Positions 43,865-52,391 of a stretch of DNA of 64,000 nt are shown here, one piece after another. The notes under the pieces are model-generated. The model was given only the letters and a program-made list of their open reading frames with translations, did no database searches and had not been told where the DNA came from. The position numbers were made by a program, and so were the translations under genes. The stretch covers positions 124,001 to 188,000 of the forward strand of contig JACJZV010000001.1 of the NCBI GenBank assembly GCA_020635395.1, given 5' to 3'. Source of the stretch: Flavobacteriales bacterium. GTDB taxonomy: Bacteria; Bacteroidota; Bacteroidia; NS11-12g; UBA9320. Every line of letters begins with the position of its first letter. Within the stretch, counting starts at the first letter, position 1.

Positions 43865-44765
43865 AATGTCAAAAATAGCGGCACTCATAGCCGGATTGTT
43901 TATAACCAACGTTGGTTTTGCCCAAAGCTCGGCCGATTTGGCTGCAGCCGGAAACAACTCAATGCACATTACGCTTGCATGGGTAATAGTTGTGGTGGCA
44001 GTAGTCATGCTTTTTATAGCATGGGCTATGCTGCGAGTGGCTTCACACCTAAACCGATATGCCAAAGGCGAATTGGCAAAAGAGGGAAAAGATATTCAAC
44101 CATTTTGGGAGAAAGTTTTTCAGGTTAAGCCCGTTACCAGTGATAAAGACACAGTTATCAACCACCCACACGATGGAATTTATGAGTTGGACAACCCTCC
44201 TCCACCGTGGTTTATGTTCTTGTTTTATGGCACTATTTTGTTTGCAGTAATCTATTTTATCCGTTTCAACTTCAGCGAGTCAGGATACACTCAGGCAGAA
44301 GAATACAAAGCTGAAATGGATGCGGCTAAAGCCGAAATGGATGCTTTTAAAGCTTCAAAAGGTGGAAGTTTGTTGGATGAAAGCACAGTAAAACTCTTAA
44401 CGGATAAAGCCGATTTGGACAAAGGTGAGAAGATATTCAAATCAACTTGTGCTGCATGCCATGGAGAGTATGGAGAAGGTAAAATTGGTGTAAATCTTGC
44501 CGATGATTATTGGAAATATGGTGGCGATATTAAGAGTGTTTTTGCTACTATAAGCAATGGAACAAGCGGCGGTATGCCTCCACAAAAAATGGCTCTTGGC
44601 CCAGAACAGCGGCAGTTGGTATCAAGCTATGTTATTTATCTCGACGAAAAAAATATACCCGCAGGGGTAACTAAAAAGGCCCCGGAAGGTAAGTTGGAGC
44701 AAGCAGGCGGAGAGAAAACACCATCAGACAGCACAGCTGCACCCGCCGACAGCACTGGTAAATGA
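43854..44765 (+). CDS. ccoP: cbb3-type cytochrome c oxidase subunit CcoP, mono-heme
   Basis: A 303-aa subunit. A signal-like helix (about 6-22) and a membrane helix (LAWVIVVVAVVMLFIAW) precede the FixP N-terminal motif HDGIYELDNPPPPWFMFLFYG with a further helix. One cytochrome c domain follows with CAACHGEYGEG near residue 200 and the Met in GGMPPQKM. Classical CcoP has two heme c sites; only one CxxCH is present here. The C-terminus is low-complexity (Pro/Ser/Ala). Its stop overlaps ccoG (ATGA). Confidence 0.93.
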   Translation: MKSKMSKIAALIAGLFITNVGFAQSSADLAAAGNNSMHITLAWVIVVVAVVMLFIAWAMLRVASHLNRYAKGELAKEGKDIQPFWEKVFQVKPVTSDKDTVINHPHDGIYELDNPPPPWFMFLFYGTILFAVIYFIRFNFSESGYTQAEEYKAEMDAAKAEMDAFKASKGGSLLDESTVKLLTDKADLDKGEKIFKSTCAACHGEYGEGKIGVNLADDYWKYGGDIKSVFATISNGTSGGMPPQKMALGPEQRQLVSSYVIYLDEKNIPAGVTKKAPEGKLEQAGGEKTPSDSTAAPADSTGK

Positions 44766-46168
44766 GTAGCGAGATACATAATACCGACAACTATAGAGAG
44801 CATTTAGCCAACGTTACCCAAAAAGGGAAACGTATTTGGATATATCCAAAAATAATAAGAGGAAAGCTATATAAAATCAGGTCATATTTGAGCTGGTTTT
44901 ATTTAGCTTTCTTTTTTGCAGGCCCGTTTATAAAAATAAACGGAAACCCACTTTTACTTCTAAATGTAATGAAACGGCAGTTCGTAATTTTCGGACAGCC
45001 ATTTTGGCCACAAGATTTTCTTTTGGTCGTACTTTTACTATTGAGTTTAGTGGTTTTTATTGTACTTTTTACTGTTATTTACGGAAGGGTGTTTTGCGGC
45101 TGGGCTTGCCCTCAAACCATTTTTATGGAAATGGTTTTTCGCAAAATTGAAAATCTGATAGAAGGCAATTCGGTAAAACAAAAAAAACTGAATGCCATGC
45201 CGTGGAACCGCGAAAAAATAACCAAGAAATCACTCAAGTTTGTGGCGTTTTTTGGCATATCATTTCTTATTGCCAATACCTTTTTGGCTTATATTATTGG
45301 TTGGGAAAACCTTTGGGCAAAAATAACAGGGCCATTTATGGAGGGTTTTCCTACACTTATAGGCTTGTTGATTTTTACAACGGTTTTCTATTTGGTTTTT
45401 GCCAAAGTACGCGAGTTGGTGTGCATTATGATTTGCCCTTACGGCAGGCTGCAAGGTGTAATGTTAGACCCCAACAGTATGGTGGTGGCATACGATGACG
45501 TGCGAGGCGAGCCACGAGGAAAAATTAGAAAAAATGAAAACCAAAACGAAAAAGGTGATTGTGTTGACTGTAGGTTGTGTGTGGATGTTTGCCCAACGGG
45601 CATAGACATTCGCAACGGCACACAGTTGGAGTGTATAAACTGCACCGCATGCATAGATGCCTGCGATTCGGTAATGGAAAAAATAAATAAACCATTGGGT
45701 TTGGTGCGAATCGACTCAGTAAATAATATCAAAAATAAAGTTGGATTTCGGTTTTCACCGAGGGTAATTGCCTATACGGTTGTTATGGTGTTGCTCATGG
45801 CTTCTTTTGGTTTTTTGTTAGCCAAACGAACTGATGTAGAAGCACATGTTTTTAGAAAAAGAGGTCAAACCTATTTTCAAGAGCCCAACGATACCATAAG
45901 CAATATGTATGAGTTGGGTATGGTAAACAAAACCTTCGAAAACAAAACGTATGAATTAAAAGTAACTACCCCCGGCTTTAGTGTAAAGTTTGTAGAACCA
46001 AAAAATATCATAGAAGCCAACTCGGAGGTAAATAGACTATTTTTGATAAAAAAACATAAGAGCGATTTAGAAAAGGCAACCAGCAATATTGAGATGGAAA
46101 TATATATTGATGGGAAGTTTGTAAAGAAAACGGAAACTACTTTTTTAGCACCTCGTAAAAAGAAATAA
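44762..46168 (+). CDS. ccoG: Cytochrome c oxidase accessory protein CcoG (FixG/RdxA)
   Basis: A 468-aa membrane Fe-S protein. Several helices, a CGWACPQTIFMEMVF motif, then two 4Fe-4S binding motifs (CVDCRLCVDVCPTG and CINCTACIDACDSV), another helix, and a C-terminal Ig-like FixG domain (about 370-468). CcoG reduces Cu(II) to Cu(I) for CuB assembly. The start overlaps the ccoP stop (ATGA), and the stop abuts ccoH. Confidence 0.95.
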   Translation: MSSEIHNTDNYREHLANVTQKGKRIWIYPKIIRGKLYKIRSYLSWFYLAFFFAGPFIKINGNPLLLLNVMKRQFVIFGQPFWPQDFLLVVLLLLSLVVFIVLFTVIYGRVFCGWACPQTIFMEMVFRKIENLIEGNSVKQKKLNAMPWNREKITKKSLKFVAFFGISFLIANTFLAYIIGWENLWAKITGPFMEGFPTLIGLLIFTTVFYLVFAKVRELVCIMICPYGRLQGVMLDPNSMVVAYDDVRGEPRGKIRKNENQNEKGDCVDCRLCVDVCPTGIDIRNGTQLECINCTACIDACDSVMEKINKPLGLVRIDSVNNIKNKVGFRFSPRVIAYTVVMVLLMASFGFLLAKRTDVEAHVFRKRGQTYFQEPNDTISNMYELGMVNKTFENKTYELKVTTPGFSVKFVEPKNIIEANSEVNRLFLIKKHKSDLEKATSNIEMEIYIDGKFVKKTETTFLAPRKKK

Positions 46169-46576
46169 ATGAATTGGGGCAAAGGTTTGGCCATAGCAAT
46201 GGCTCTGTTTATAGCGTTTATTGTGGTGTTGGGTATTTTTATGATGCGAAGCACCGACAGTTTAATTGACAAAGATTATTACGAACAGGGCGAAAACCAC
46301 ACCCAAATAATGGAAATGGAAAAATGGGGAAAAAAAGTAATCACTCCTTTTGAAAACAATGTGTTGGAAGTGCAATTTCAAGAAGATGGTGGAGTTGTAA
46401 AAACCATCGAACTCAAACATATTGCCGATAGCCGAAACGACCGCATAATAAATAACCAAAACGGCAGTCGAAAATTCGACCTGAGTGGAATGGCCAAAGG
46501 GCACTATCAGGCCGAAATAAAAGGAGAAACGGAAGGGCATGCCTTTTTAAAGAAAATTCAACTATCGATACAATGA
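46169..46576 (+). CDS. ccoH: FixH/CcoH family protein
   Basis: A 135-aa bitopic protein with one N-terminal helix (GLAIAMALFIAFIVVLGIFMM) followed by the FixH motif DKDYYEQGENHTQIMEMEKWG and a beta-sandwich tail. CcoH/FixH helps assemble and stabilise cbb3 oxidase. It directly follows ccoG, and its stop overlaps the next start (ATGA). Confidence 0.9.
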   Translation: MNWGKGLAIAMALFIAFIVVLGIFMMRSTDSLIDKDYYEQGENHTQIMEMEKWGKKVITPFENNVLEVQFQEDGGVVKTIELKHIADSRNDRIINNQNGSRKFDLSGMAKGHYQAEIKGETEGHAFLKKIQLSIQ

Positions 46577-47247
46577 TTTGGACGGCATTTATTTTGGGTT
46601 TAGCCGGATCGTTGCATTGTGCTGCCATGTGTGGACCACTTATTTTTTCGGTTCAAGGCAAGTGGGGTGTAAAAGGAATCAATCCCGAAATTTTGCTGTA
46701 TCATCTTTTTAGAGTGTTGGGTTATGTAGCCTTAGGTTTGGGATTTAGCTTGGTCAAAATTCCCATAAAATTGTTCAACGCACAGCAGTATATCGCCCTG
46801 TTTTCGGGTATTTTCTTATTGTTGTTTGTTTTTAAGAACAAAATAAAACCATTGCGTTGGTTTTTTGACGGCATTTCAAAACGACTTTCAATAGCCATGA
46901 ATATGGGGCAGAAAACCAAATTTGGGCTGCCCATTCTCGGTTTTTTAAACGGCCTTTTGCCATGCGGATTGAGTTATGCAACGGCTGCGGTTTCCATCAA
47001 CCAAACAGGATATGCCAACATTGCCCTCTTTATGTTTTTCTTCGGAATTGGCACACTGCCGCTGTTTTTGGTAGGTTCTTTTGCAGCCCAAAAAATAAAG
47101 TTTCAGTTTTTCAACCGCATCAATCAATACATGAAATACGCACTGGTTTTTACGGGCTGCCTACTCGTTTTAAGAGGTGCAGGCTTTGGCATTCCATATC
47201 TCAGTCCAAAAGTGCAACAGGAAAAAGTGAGTTGTTGCCATAAGTAA
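46573..47247 (+). CDS. Sulfite exporter TauE/SafE-like (DsbD_2) membrane protein of the cco locus
   Basis: A 224-aa protein with six helices. The N-terminus FILGLAGSLHCAAMCGPLIF carries the paired-cysteine motif of the DsbD_2/YoaH-type subgroup found at the end of cco operons, with a second motif GFLNGLLPCGLSYATAA. It ends in VSCCHK. Its relatives are linked to copper or cytochrome maturation in cbb3 assembly; the transported species is unsettled. Translationally coupled to ccoH. Confidence 0.88.
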   Translation: MIWTAFILGLAGSLHCAAMCGPLIFSVQGKWGVKGINPEILLYHLFRVLGYVALGLGFSLVKIPIKLFNAQQYIALFSGIFLLLFVFKNKIKPLRWFFDGISKRLSIAMNMGQKTKFGLPILGFLNGLLPCGLSYATAAVSINQTGYANIALFMFFFGIGTLPLFLVGSFAAQKIKFQFFNRINQYMKYALVFTGCLLVLRGAGFGIPYLSPKVQQEKVSCCHK

Positions 47248-47248
47248 T

Positions 47249-47407
47249 TTGGCTTTTCCTATTGCCTATTACGAATTAGTCTATTCCGGAAACCATTTAA
47301 ACGAATGGAGACCCGAAGCTGTGGGAACGTACGCCTATTATATCAAACTAATTGATATTTTTGGAAAGGTGCAATTTCGAAGCGGGGTTGTGACTGTTTT
47401 AAAATAA
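47249..47407 (+). pseudogene. Remnant of a T9SS type B (gliding-motility CHU_C-like) sorting domain
   Basis: A frame of 52 codons without ATG ends at 47407. It translates as a C-terminal type B sorting domain: YYELVYSG near the start, WRPEAVGTYAYYIKLIDIFG in the middle, then a short strand ending VVTVLK. Type B domains normally close proteins of many hundred residues; everything upstream is missing, the cco operon end lying directly before it. It is most likely a 3' fragment left by a deletion or rearrangement. Confidence 0.7.
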
Positions 47408-47413
47408 TCAGAT

Positions 47414-48934
47414 ATGAGAAATTTCGTAAAATCAATCTACAAGGGTGTTCTGCTTTTTGCAGCAATTAGTGTGGCCACCGTATCAAACGCTCAAGACTAT
47501 GATTTAAACAATTACAAGTTTCGATACCAAAAATATAGGGGCTTAAGCTTTGATTTTTCTTTAAGCAGTGGAGGCAGACAGGAATTTAACAATTCCCAAA
47601 ATGTGAAAGACAGCAGTGAAGTCTATCAAAATAATGGAACAAACAATAACGGTTTTCGCATAATGCCAACCTATTTTTTGTATGAAAATACTGACAAACT
47701 ACAACGCAGCACAAGCATCTCTGTGGAAGAAGATTTTGTCGGCACATTCTCCAAACAACGTGTGCCGGGTACTCTTGACAGCCGAAAAACAGGAAGTAAC
47801 ATCCTGAATATTACTTATTCAACAAACAATCGATTTTACACCGGAAATCGGTTTAAATACTTCTACTTCTACTCACGCAATGGAATAGATTTGAATTCAA
47901 GTTCCTATAAAGGCAAATCAAATATAGGGGTAGATTCGAAAAGTAAAGGGCAAAGCGTGGGTTATTCTAACAATACCAATGTGTCGTACGGCTTTGGCAC
48001 CGGAAGGCTAGAATATGTAACGGACGCTGTGCAGGCCATGTTTATTGCAGAAAATCTTAACCTCATAGGAAAGGAGACTCTTACAAATAACCAAATAGAA
48101 AAGGTTGCACAAGGAATAACTCAAATAAGAAATGCCCGGTATCTTGACTACCGAATTGGATATAAAACGCAACTGACCATGTTGGATAGTATTTTGCAGG
48201 CCAATGGAATATCGGGTGAAAAATCCATTGCTTATTTCACTGTATTGAGTGATAATTGGTTGTATGCCAATAGAATTGGGCGGTTTTCAGGAGCTCGTTG
48301 GACTCATTTTATCAATGTCAATGATGATTATCACTTTGTGAAATCGAATAGTTACAGCAAATCTGTATCAGAAGATTATTACTACAATGTTTATCAATCT
48401 GCAAATCCCAAAATTACCTTGAACACATCCTACTCAAATTCAACTCAAAAGTCGTTGCATGTTGAGAGAAGCTATGGATTCAATGTTCGCGGAGGCATTG
48501 TTTACAACCACATACAAGAGGCGTCTGTCAATCAATCGAGCACTCCCATAAATAAGGATTCATTAAAACTCGGAATTGGAAGTGAGTGGATGATGGCTGA
48601 GGTATATTTGGGTGGAAACTATAGTTATCTATTTCAATCTAACACGCGAAATTATTTTACTGTAAATATCTACCCATCAATAACATACAGAACTCGATTG
48701 CCGAAATATTCCGGTTCATCAACGTATCATGCACGTGTTATAGAACCAAATTTGGTCATGAGTGCTACCTACTATCATTGGTTTTCGCCCAATTTGGCAA
48801 TAAATGGTAATTTTAATATTGGCACAAACAATAATCAGTTTAGTGATGCATTCGATGAAAATTGGCATGTAAAAGGCCAAAGAATTAATCCATACTACAA
48901 TTTGTTTGTTGGAGTGGTGTATCAATTGTTTTAA
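47414..48934 (+). CDS. Hypothetical outer-membrane beta-barrel protein
   Basis: A 506-aa protein with a signal peptide (ending ATVSNAQ) and a long series of amphipathic strands rich in Tyr, Asn and Ser (RYGLSFDFSLSSGGRQEF-like pattern, GFNVRGGIVYNHIQEA). It ends in an aromatic C-terminal strand (NLFVGVVYQLF), the hallmark of outer-membrane barrels. A helical insert lies near 205-265. I recognise no named family. It starts six bases after the sorting-domain remnant and is convergent with the FixL-like kinase gene. Confidence 0.7.
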   Translation: MRNFVKSIYKGVLLFAAISVATVSNAQDYDLNNYKFRYQKYRGLSFDFSLSSGGRQEFNNSQNVKDSSEVYQNNGTNNNGFRIMPTYFLYENTDKLQRSTSISVEEDFVGTFSKQRVPGTLDSRKTGSNILNITYSTNNRFYTGNRFKYFYFYSRNGIDLNSSSYKGKSNIGVDSKSKGQSVGYSNNTNVSYGFGTGRLEYVTDAVQAMFIAENLNLIGKETLTNNQIEKVAQGITQIRNARYLDYRIGYKTQLTMLDSILQANGISGEKSIAYFTVLSDNWLYANRIGRFSGARWTHFINVNDDYHFVKSNSYSKSVSEDYYYNVYQSANPKITLNTSYSNSTQKSLHVERSYGFNVRGGIVYNHIQEASVNQSSTPINKDSLKLGIGSEWMMAEVYLGGNYSYLFQSNTRNYFTVNIYPSITYRTRLPKYSGSSTYHARVIEPNLVMSATYYHWFSPNLAINGNFNIGTNNNQFSDAFDENWHVKGQRINPYYNLFVGVVYQLF

Positions 48935-48946
48935 GGAAATATGGCT

Positions 48947-50530
48947 TTAGGCAACCCCAATTTCAAACCCAAAAACACTGCCCTTGCCAAGTTCGCTCTT
49001 AAAATAAAGTCGTCCGCCAATAAGGTTTATGTAGCGTTTTACGATGTGTAAACCAAGACCTGTTCCTTGAACATTGCCGGCATTAGATGCCCTAAAAAAG
49101 CGATTGAACAGCTGTTCTTGGTCTTCTTTACTTATGCCTATTCCGTTGTCTTTTACTTCAATGGTTACACTATTTTGTTGTTGGCAAACACACAGCTCAA
49201 TTTTGGCCTTATCACCGGAATATTTGATGGCATTGCTTACCAAATTTATCAGTGCGTTTTGGATGATAAACCGATCGGAATGCACCAGAATGTGTTCGTC
49301 ATTATGAATAAGCTCAATTTGTTGTTCTGTTTTTTTCAAAATCATCATATCGTCGGTCAATTCTTTGATACTTTCTATCAAATCAAATGTTTCGAAACTG
49401 GCTGATATGCCTTGATTTTCGAGCTTTTCGAGCGACAAAAAATCATTCAGAATCATGGTTAGGTTTTTAACATTGTTGCCTATGCGTTGGGTATGTTTCG
49501 TAATGTTTTCAGTTTGATTTTTTTCGGCATATTTTTTAATAAGCGAGGCCGAACTTTGAATGGTGCTGAGCGGTGTCCTAAACTCGTGCGATGCCATACT
49601 CACAAATTTTGATTTTAGTTCATTCAGTTCTTTTTCTTTTTGAAGAGAATTGTAAATGTCCTGCTCTGCATTTTTTTGTTGGGTAATGTTGCTTTCTACC
49701 ACCAAAATGCGGTTGGTTTCGCCATTTTCGTCGGTAAGAGCCACCGCTCGTACCCTAAAAATAAGGTGTTTAATGCTTATTTCGAAGTTTGTTGGATGGC
49801 CTTCAAACACGGGAAGAAGTTGTTGTTTTACATCGTTTTGCACTTCTTCGGGCAAAAGCGAAATAAAGTTTTTGCCAATTAAATGTTGCCCATTGTAGTC
49901 CAAATCTTTCAAACCCTGTCCATCGACAAACAAAAAATTAAGGTCTTTGTCCAACACATTTATGGTACCATTCGGGAAATTGTGTGCAATGGCTGCAAAC
50001 ATTTTTTGGCTGTCCATTAGAGCATGTTGAGCATGCACTTTCTCGGCAATTTCCTCTTGCAGAATAGCGTTGGTTTTTGCCAAAAGTTCGGTTCGTTGCT
50101 CCACCATTTTTTCCAAATTTTCGGCATATTCTTTCAGCTTGAGTTGTGCTTCTTTTTCGGTAGATAAATCATGAATAATGCCTGTAAACATTCTTTTTCC
50201 TTCCAAATTTATTTCACTCACAGCCAGTCTGAACGGAAAGGTTGTTCCGTCTTTTTTCAAGCCATTTACCTCTCTACCAATACCAATTATTTTTGCTTTT
50301 CCCGATGCCAAATAATCAGAAAGATACCTGTCGTGCCTTGATGAGTCGGGTTCAGGTATAAGGATGTTTATATTTTTTGAAAGTAATTCAAGTTTGTCAA
50401 ACCCAAAAAGATTTAAAGCTGCCTGATTGATGTCTTCTATAATTCCACGTTCGTTAATGAGAATGATTCCATCAATGGCACATTCAAAAACAGATTGAAA
50501 TTTGAGCAATATACTTTTTGATTCAGGCAC
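48947..50530 (-). CDS. FixL-like heme-PAS sensor histidine kinase
   Basis: A 527-aa soluble kinase: PAS1 (about 10-125), coiled coil (125-170), PAS2 (175-290), HisKA with His315 in SHEFRTPL, and HATPase (N-box near 433, DNGIG 461-465, GTGLGL 489-494). PAS1 closely matches the rhizobial FixL heme domain: EPDSSRHDRYL with proximal His66 and IIGIGREVNG with Arg86, the same 20-residue gap as His200/Arg220 of Bradyrhizobium FixL, plus the distal-pocket Leu102 and Val104. The residue equivalent to His214 is Lys80. Together with the cco locus and the receiver-FNR gene this points to an oxygen sensor. No membrane helices are present. Confidence 0.88.
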   Translation of the reverse strand: MPESKSILLKFQSVFECAIDGIILINERGIIEDINQAALNLFGFDKLELLSKNINILIPEPDSSRHDRYLSDYLASGKAKIIGIGREVNGLKKDGTTFPFRLAVSEINLEGKRMFTGIIHDLSTEKEAQLKLKEYAENLEKMVEQRTELLAKTNAILQEEIAEKVHAQHALMDSQKMFAAIAHNFPNGTINVLDKDLNFLFVDGQGLKDLDYNGQHLIGKNFISLLPEEVQNDVKQQLLPVFEGHPTNFEISIKHLIFRVRAVALTDENGETNRILVVESNITQQKNAEQDIYNSLQKEKELNELKSKFVSMASHEFRTPLSTIQSSASLIKKYAEKNQTENITKHTQRIGNNVKNLTMILNDFLSLEKLENQGISASFETFDLIESIKELTDDMMILKKTEQQIELIHNDEHILVHSDRFIIQNALINLVSNAIKYSGDKAKIELCVCQQQNSVTIEVKDNGIGISKEDQEQLFNRFFRASNAGNVQGTGLGLHIVKRYINLIGGRLYFKSELGKGSVFGFEIGVA

Positions 50531-50652
50531 TTTTTATTTTCAAAGATAAATGCTTTGGATTAGGCATAAAAATTTGTTTATAACCAACTTTGCAGGCAAA
50601 TGTGTCAGTAAATCAAATCCAAAGCGAACTAATGATTGTTAAACAAAAAAAG

Positions 50653-51720
50653 ATGAAATTCATAAAAAAAACGTTAGGTGCAGCCCTCGGAGTTTTGCTT
50701 CTGGTGAATTGCACAAATCAAAAACAACAAAATGCAAATGGTTATATGAACAGCACTGATTTTAAATTGAAATTGGGTAAAACATTAAAAATGGATATAG
50801 ACAGTTTAAAAAACGTTAATCCAGAATATAAAGCTTGGGCAGATTCTCAGAGTTTTGATGATAAGAATTTTATGGCGAATATTCCCCAAAAGACCCAATT
50901 ACAAATGGTTTCTCAAACCATAGATGGCTGGAAAATCGGCCAGCCCTACTTTGTTTGTTTTGTTGGCAACCCCGAAGATGAGTTTTATAAAAGAGCCATT
51001 GGTTTTTATAAATCATTTTCGGAAAAAATGAGAGAATTTGGTTTGCACGTGGTAGTGGTTTCAAATAAGAAGGTGCCTGAAGTTTCGGAAAATAATTTTA
51101 GGCTGGTTTCCGACCCTGAAAATAAACTTGCAGAGAAATTAAAACTCGAAATAAATATTCCTGATGGCTGGATGTCGTTCATGTCTTACAAAGTTGAGGA
51201 ACTAAAAAGCAGCAGCTATGCTTTTTTAATGGGCGGAAATTACGAAGTATTAAAAACATGGGAGAGTATGGATTATACCGATTTTGCCGAACCGGTAGCT
51301 ATAAAAACGCAATTGCTTCAACATCTGTTTGATATGCGGGATGGTTCGGTGCAGCGGCCATACAATGATTTGAATGACTTTGAAACGTATGTTATTGAAA
51401 ATAAGGGTACAGAGAGGGCTTTTACCGGAGAGTTTTTTGATAATCATGCCGAAGGTTTGTACAGCTGCCGACGATGCAATGCCCCGCTATATTGGAGCAA
51501 AGATAAATTCGACTCTCGTTGTGGTTGGCCCAGTTTTGACGATGAAATTGAGGGCATGGTGGTTAGAAGTGTAGATGCCGATGGAAGCAGAACAGAGATA
51601 ACTTGTGCCAACTGTAAGGGTCATTTAGGGCATGTTTTTTTGGGCGAAGGTTTTACCGAAAAAAACACCCGTCATTGTGTTAATTCATCTTCCTTAAAAT
51701 TTTCCCCGTTAAATAAATAA
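50653..51720 (+). CDS. msrB: Peptide-methionine (R)-S-oxide reductase MsrB with N-terminal peroxiredoxin-like domain
   Basis: A 355-aa exported protein. A signal peptide with a possible lipobox ending at Cys17 or so (LLLVNC) is followed by a thioredoxin/peroxiredoxin-like domain (about 70-215) without active-site cysteine. Residues about 230-350 are MsrB, with zinc cysteines in CRRCNAPL and CANCKGH and catalytic Cys in TRHCVNSSSLKF. MsrB reduces methionine-R-sulfoxide. ATG 50653 gives a clean signal; ATG 50632 would add MIVKQKK. A -7-like CAACTTTG (50585-50592) precedes it. msrA follows two bases after the stop. Confidence 0.9.
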   Translation: MKFIKKTLGAALGVLLLVNCTNQKQQNANGYMNSTDFKLKLGKTLKMDIDSLKNVNPEYKAWADSQSFDDKNFMANIPQKTQLQMVSQTIDGWKIGQPYFVCFVGNPEDEFYKRAIGFYKSFSEKMREFGLHVVVVSNKKVPEVSENNFRLVSDPENKLAEKLKLEINIPDGWMSFMSYKVEELKSSSYAFLMGGNYEVLKTWESMDYTDFAEPVAIKTQLLQHLFDMRDGSVQRPYNDLNDFETYVIENKGTERAFTGEFFDNHAEGLYSCRRCNAPLYWSKDKFDSRCGWPSFDDEIEGMVVRSVDADGSRTEITCANCKGHLGHVFLGEGFTEKNTRHCVNSSSLKFSPLNK

Positions 51721-51722
51721 AA

Positions 51723-52391
51723 ATGAGAACAACGCTTGTTTATTTCGCACTGATTTTGATGTTGCCCTTAGTTGGGTGTTCTCAGAATAAAAAAATAAAA
51801 GAAAACAAAGTAGAAATGAGTGATTCAGAAGAAAATTTAGATACCACAGATATAAAAAATATGGATACCGCCACCTTTGGTGCAGGATGCTTTTGGTGTG
51901 TTGAGGCTGTTTTTCAAATGATGAAGGGAGTAGAAAAAGTGGAGTCTGGGTATGCAGGTGGACATTTGAAGAACCCAAGCTATAAGGAGGTTTGTTCTGG
52001 CAATACGGGTCATGCCGAGGTGGCTCGGATTTGGTTTGATAGTTCAATCATAAGCTATGAAACCCTATTGGATATTTTTTGGCATGCCCACAACCCAACC
52101 ACATTAAACCGACAGGGAAACGATGTTGGAACACAATATCGGTCGGTTATTTTTTATCATAACGAAAAGCAAAAGGAAATAGCCGAAAAAAGTAAAATAG
52201 CAACCGACAGCAGTGGCTTATGGCCAGATTCTATTGTTACAGAAATTTTGTCCGTTCCCGACTATTATTCTGCCGAAGATTATCATCAAAACTATCTCGA
52301 GAATAATCCCGGGAACCCTTACTGTTCGGCAGTTGTAGCTCCGAAGGTGCAAAAAATCCGTCAGAAGTATAAAGCACTTTTGAAGGAGTGA
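51723..52391 (+). CDS. msrA: Peptide-methionine (S)-S-oxide reductase MsrA, lipoprotein
   Basis: A 222-aa lipoprotein (signal MRTTLVYFALILMLPLVGC, lipobox LVGC) with the MsrA domain: the catalytic motif GAGCFWCVEAVFQ, YAGGHLKNPSYKEVCSGNTGHAE, and FWHAHNPTTLNRQGNDVGTQYRS. It reduces methionine-S-sulfoxide in the periplasm. With the upstream msrB it covers both stereoisomers, so the two form a periplasmic methionine repair pair. Its stop abuts the convergent T9SS gene. Confidence 0.94.
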   Translation: MRTTLVYFALILMLPLVGCSQNKKIKENKVEMSDSEENLDTTDIKNMDTATFGAGCFWCVEAVFQMMKGVEKVESGYAGGHLKNPSYKEVCSGNTGHAEVARIWFDSSIISYETLLDIFWHAHNPTTLNRQGNDVGTQYRSVIFYHNEKQKEIAEKSKIATDSSGLWPDSIVTEILSVPDYYSAEDYHQNYLENNPGNPYCSAVVAPKVQKIRQKYKALLKE

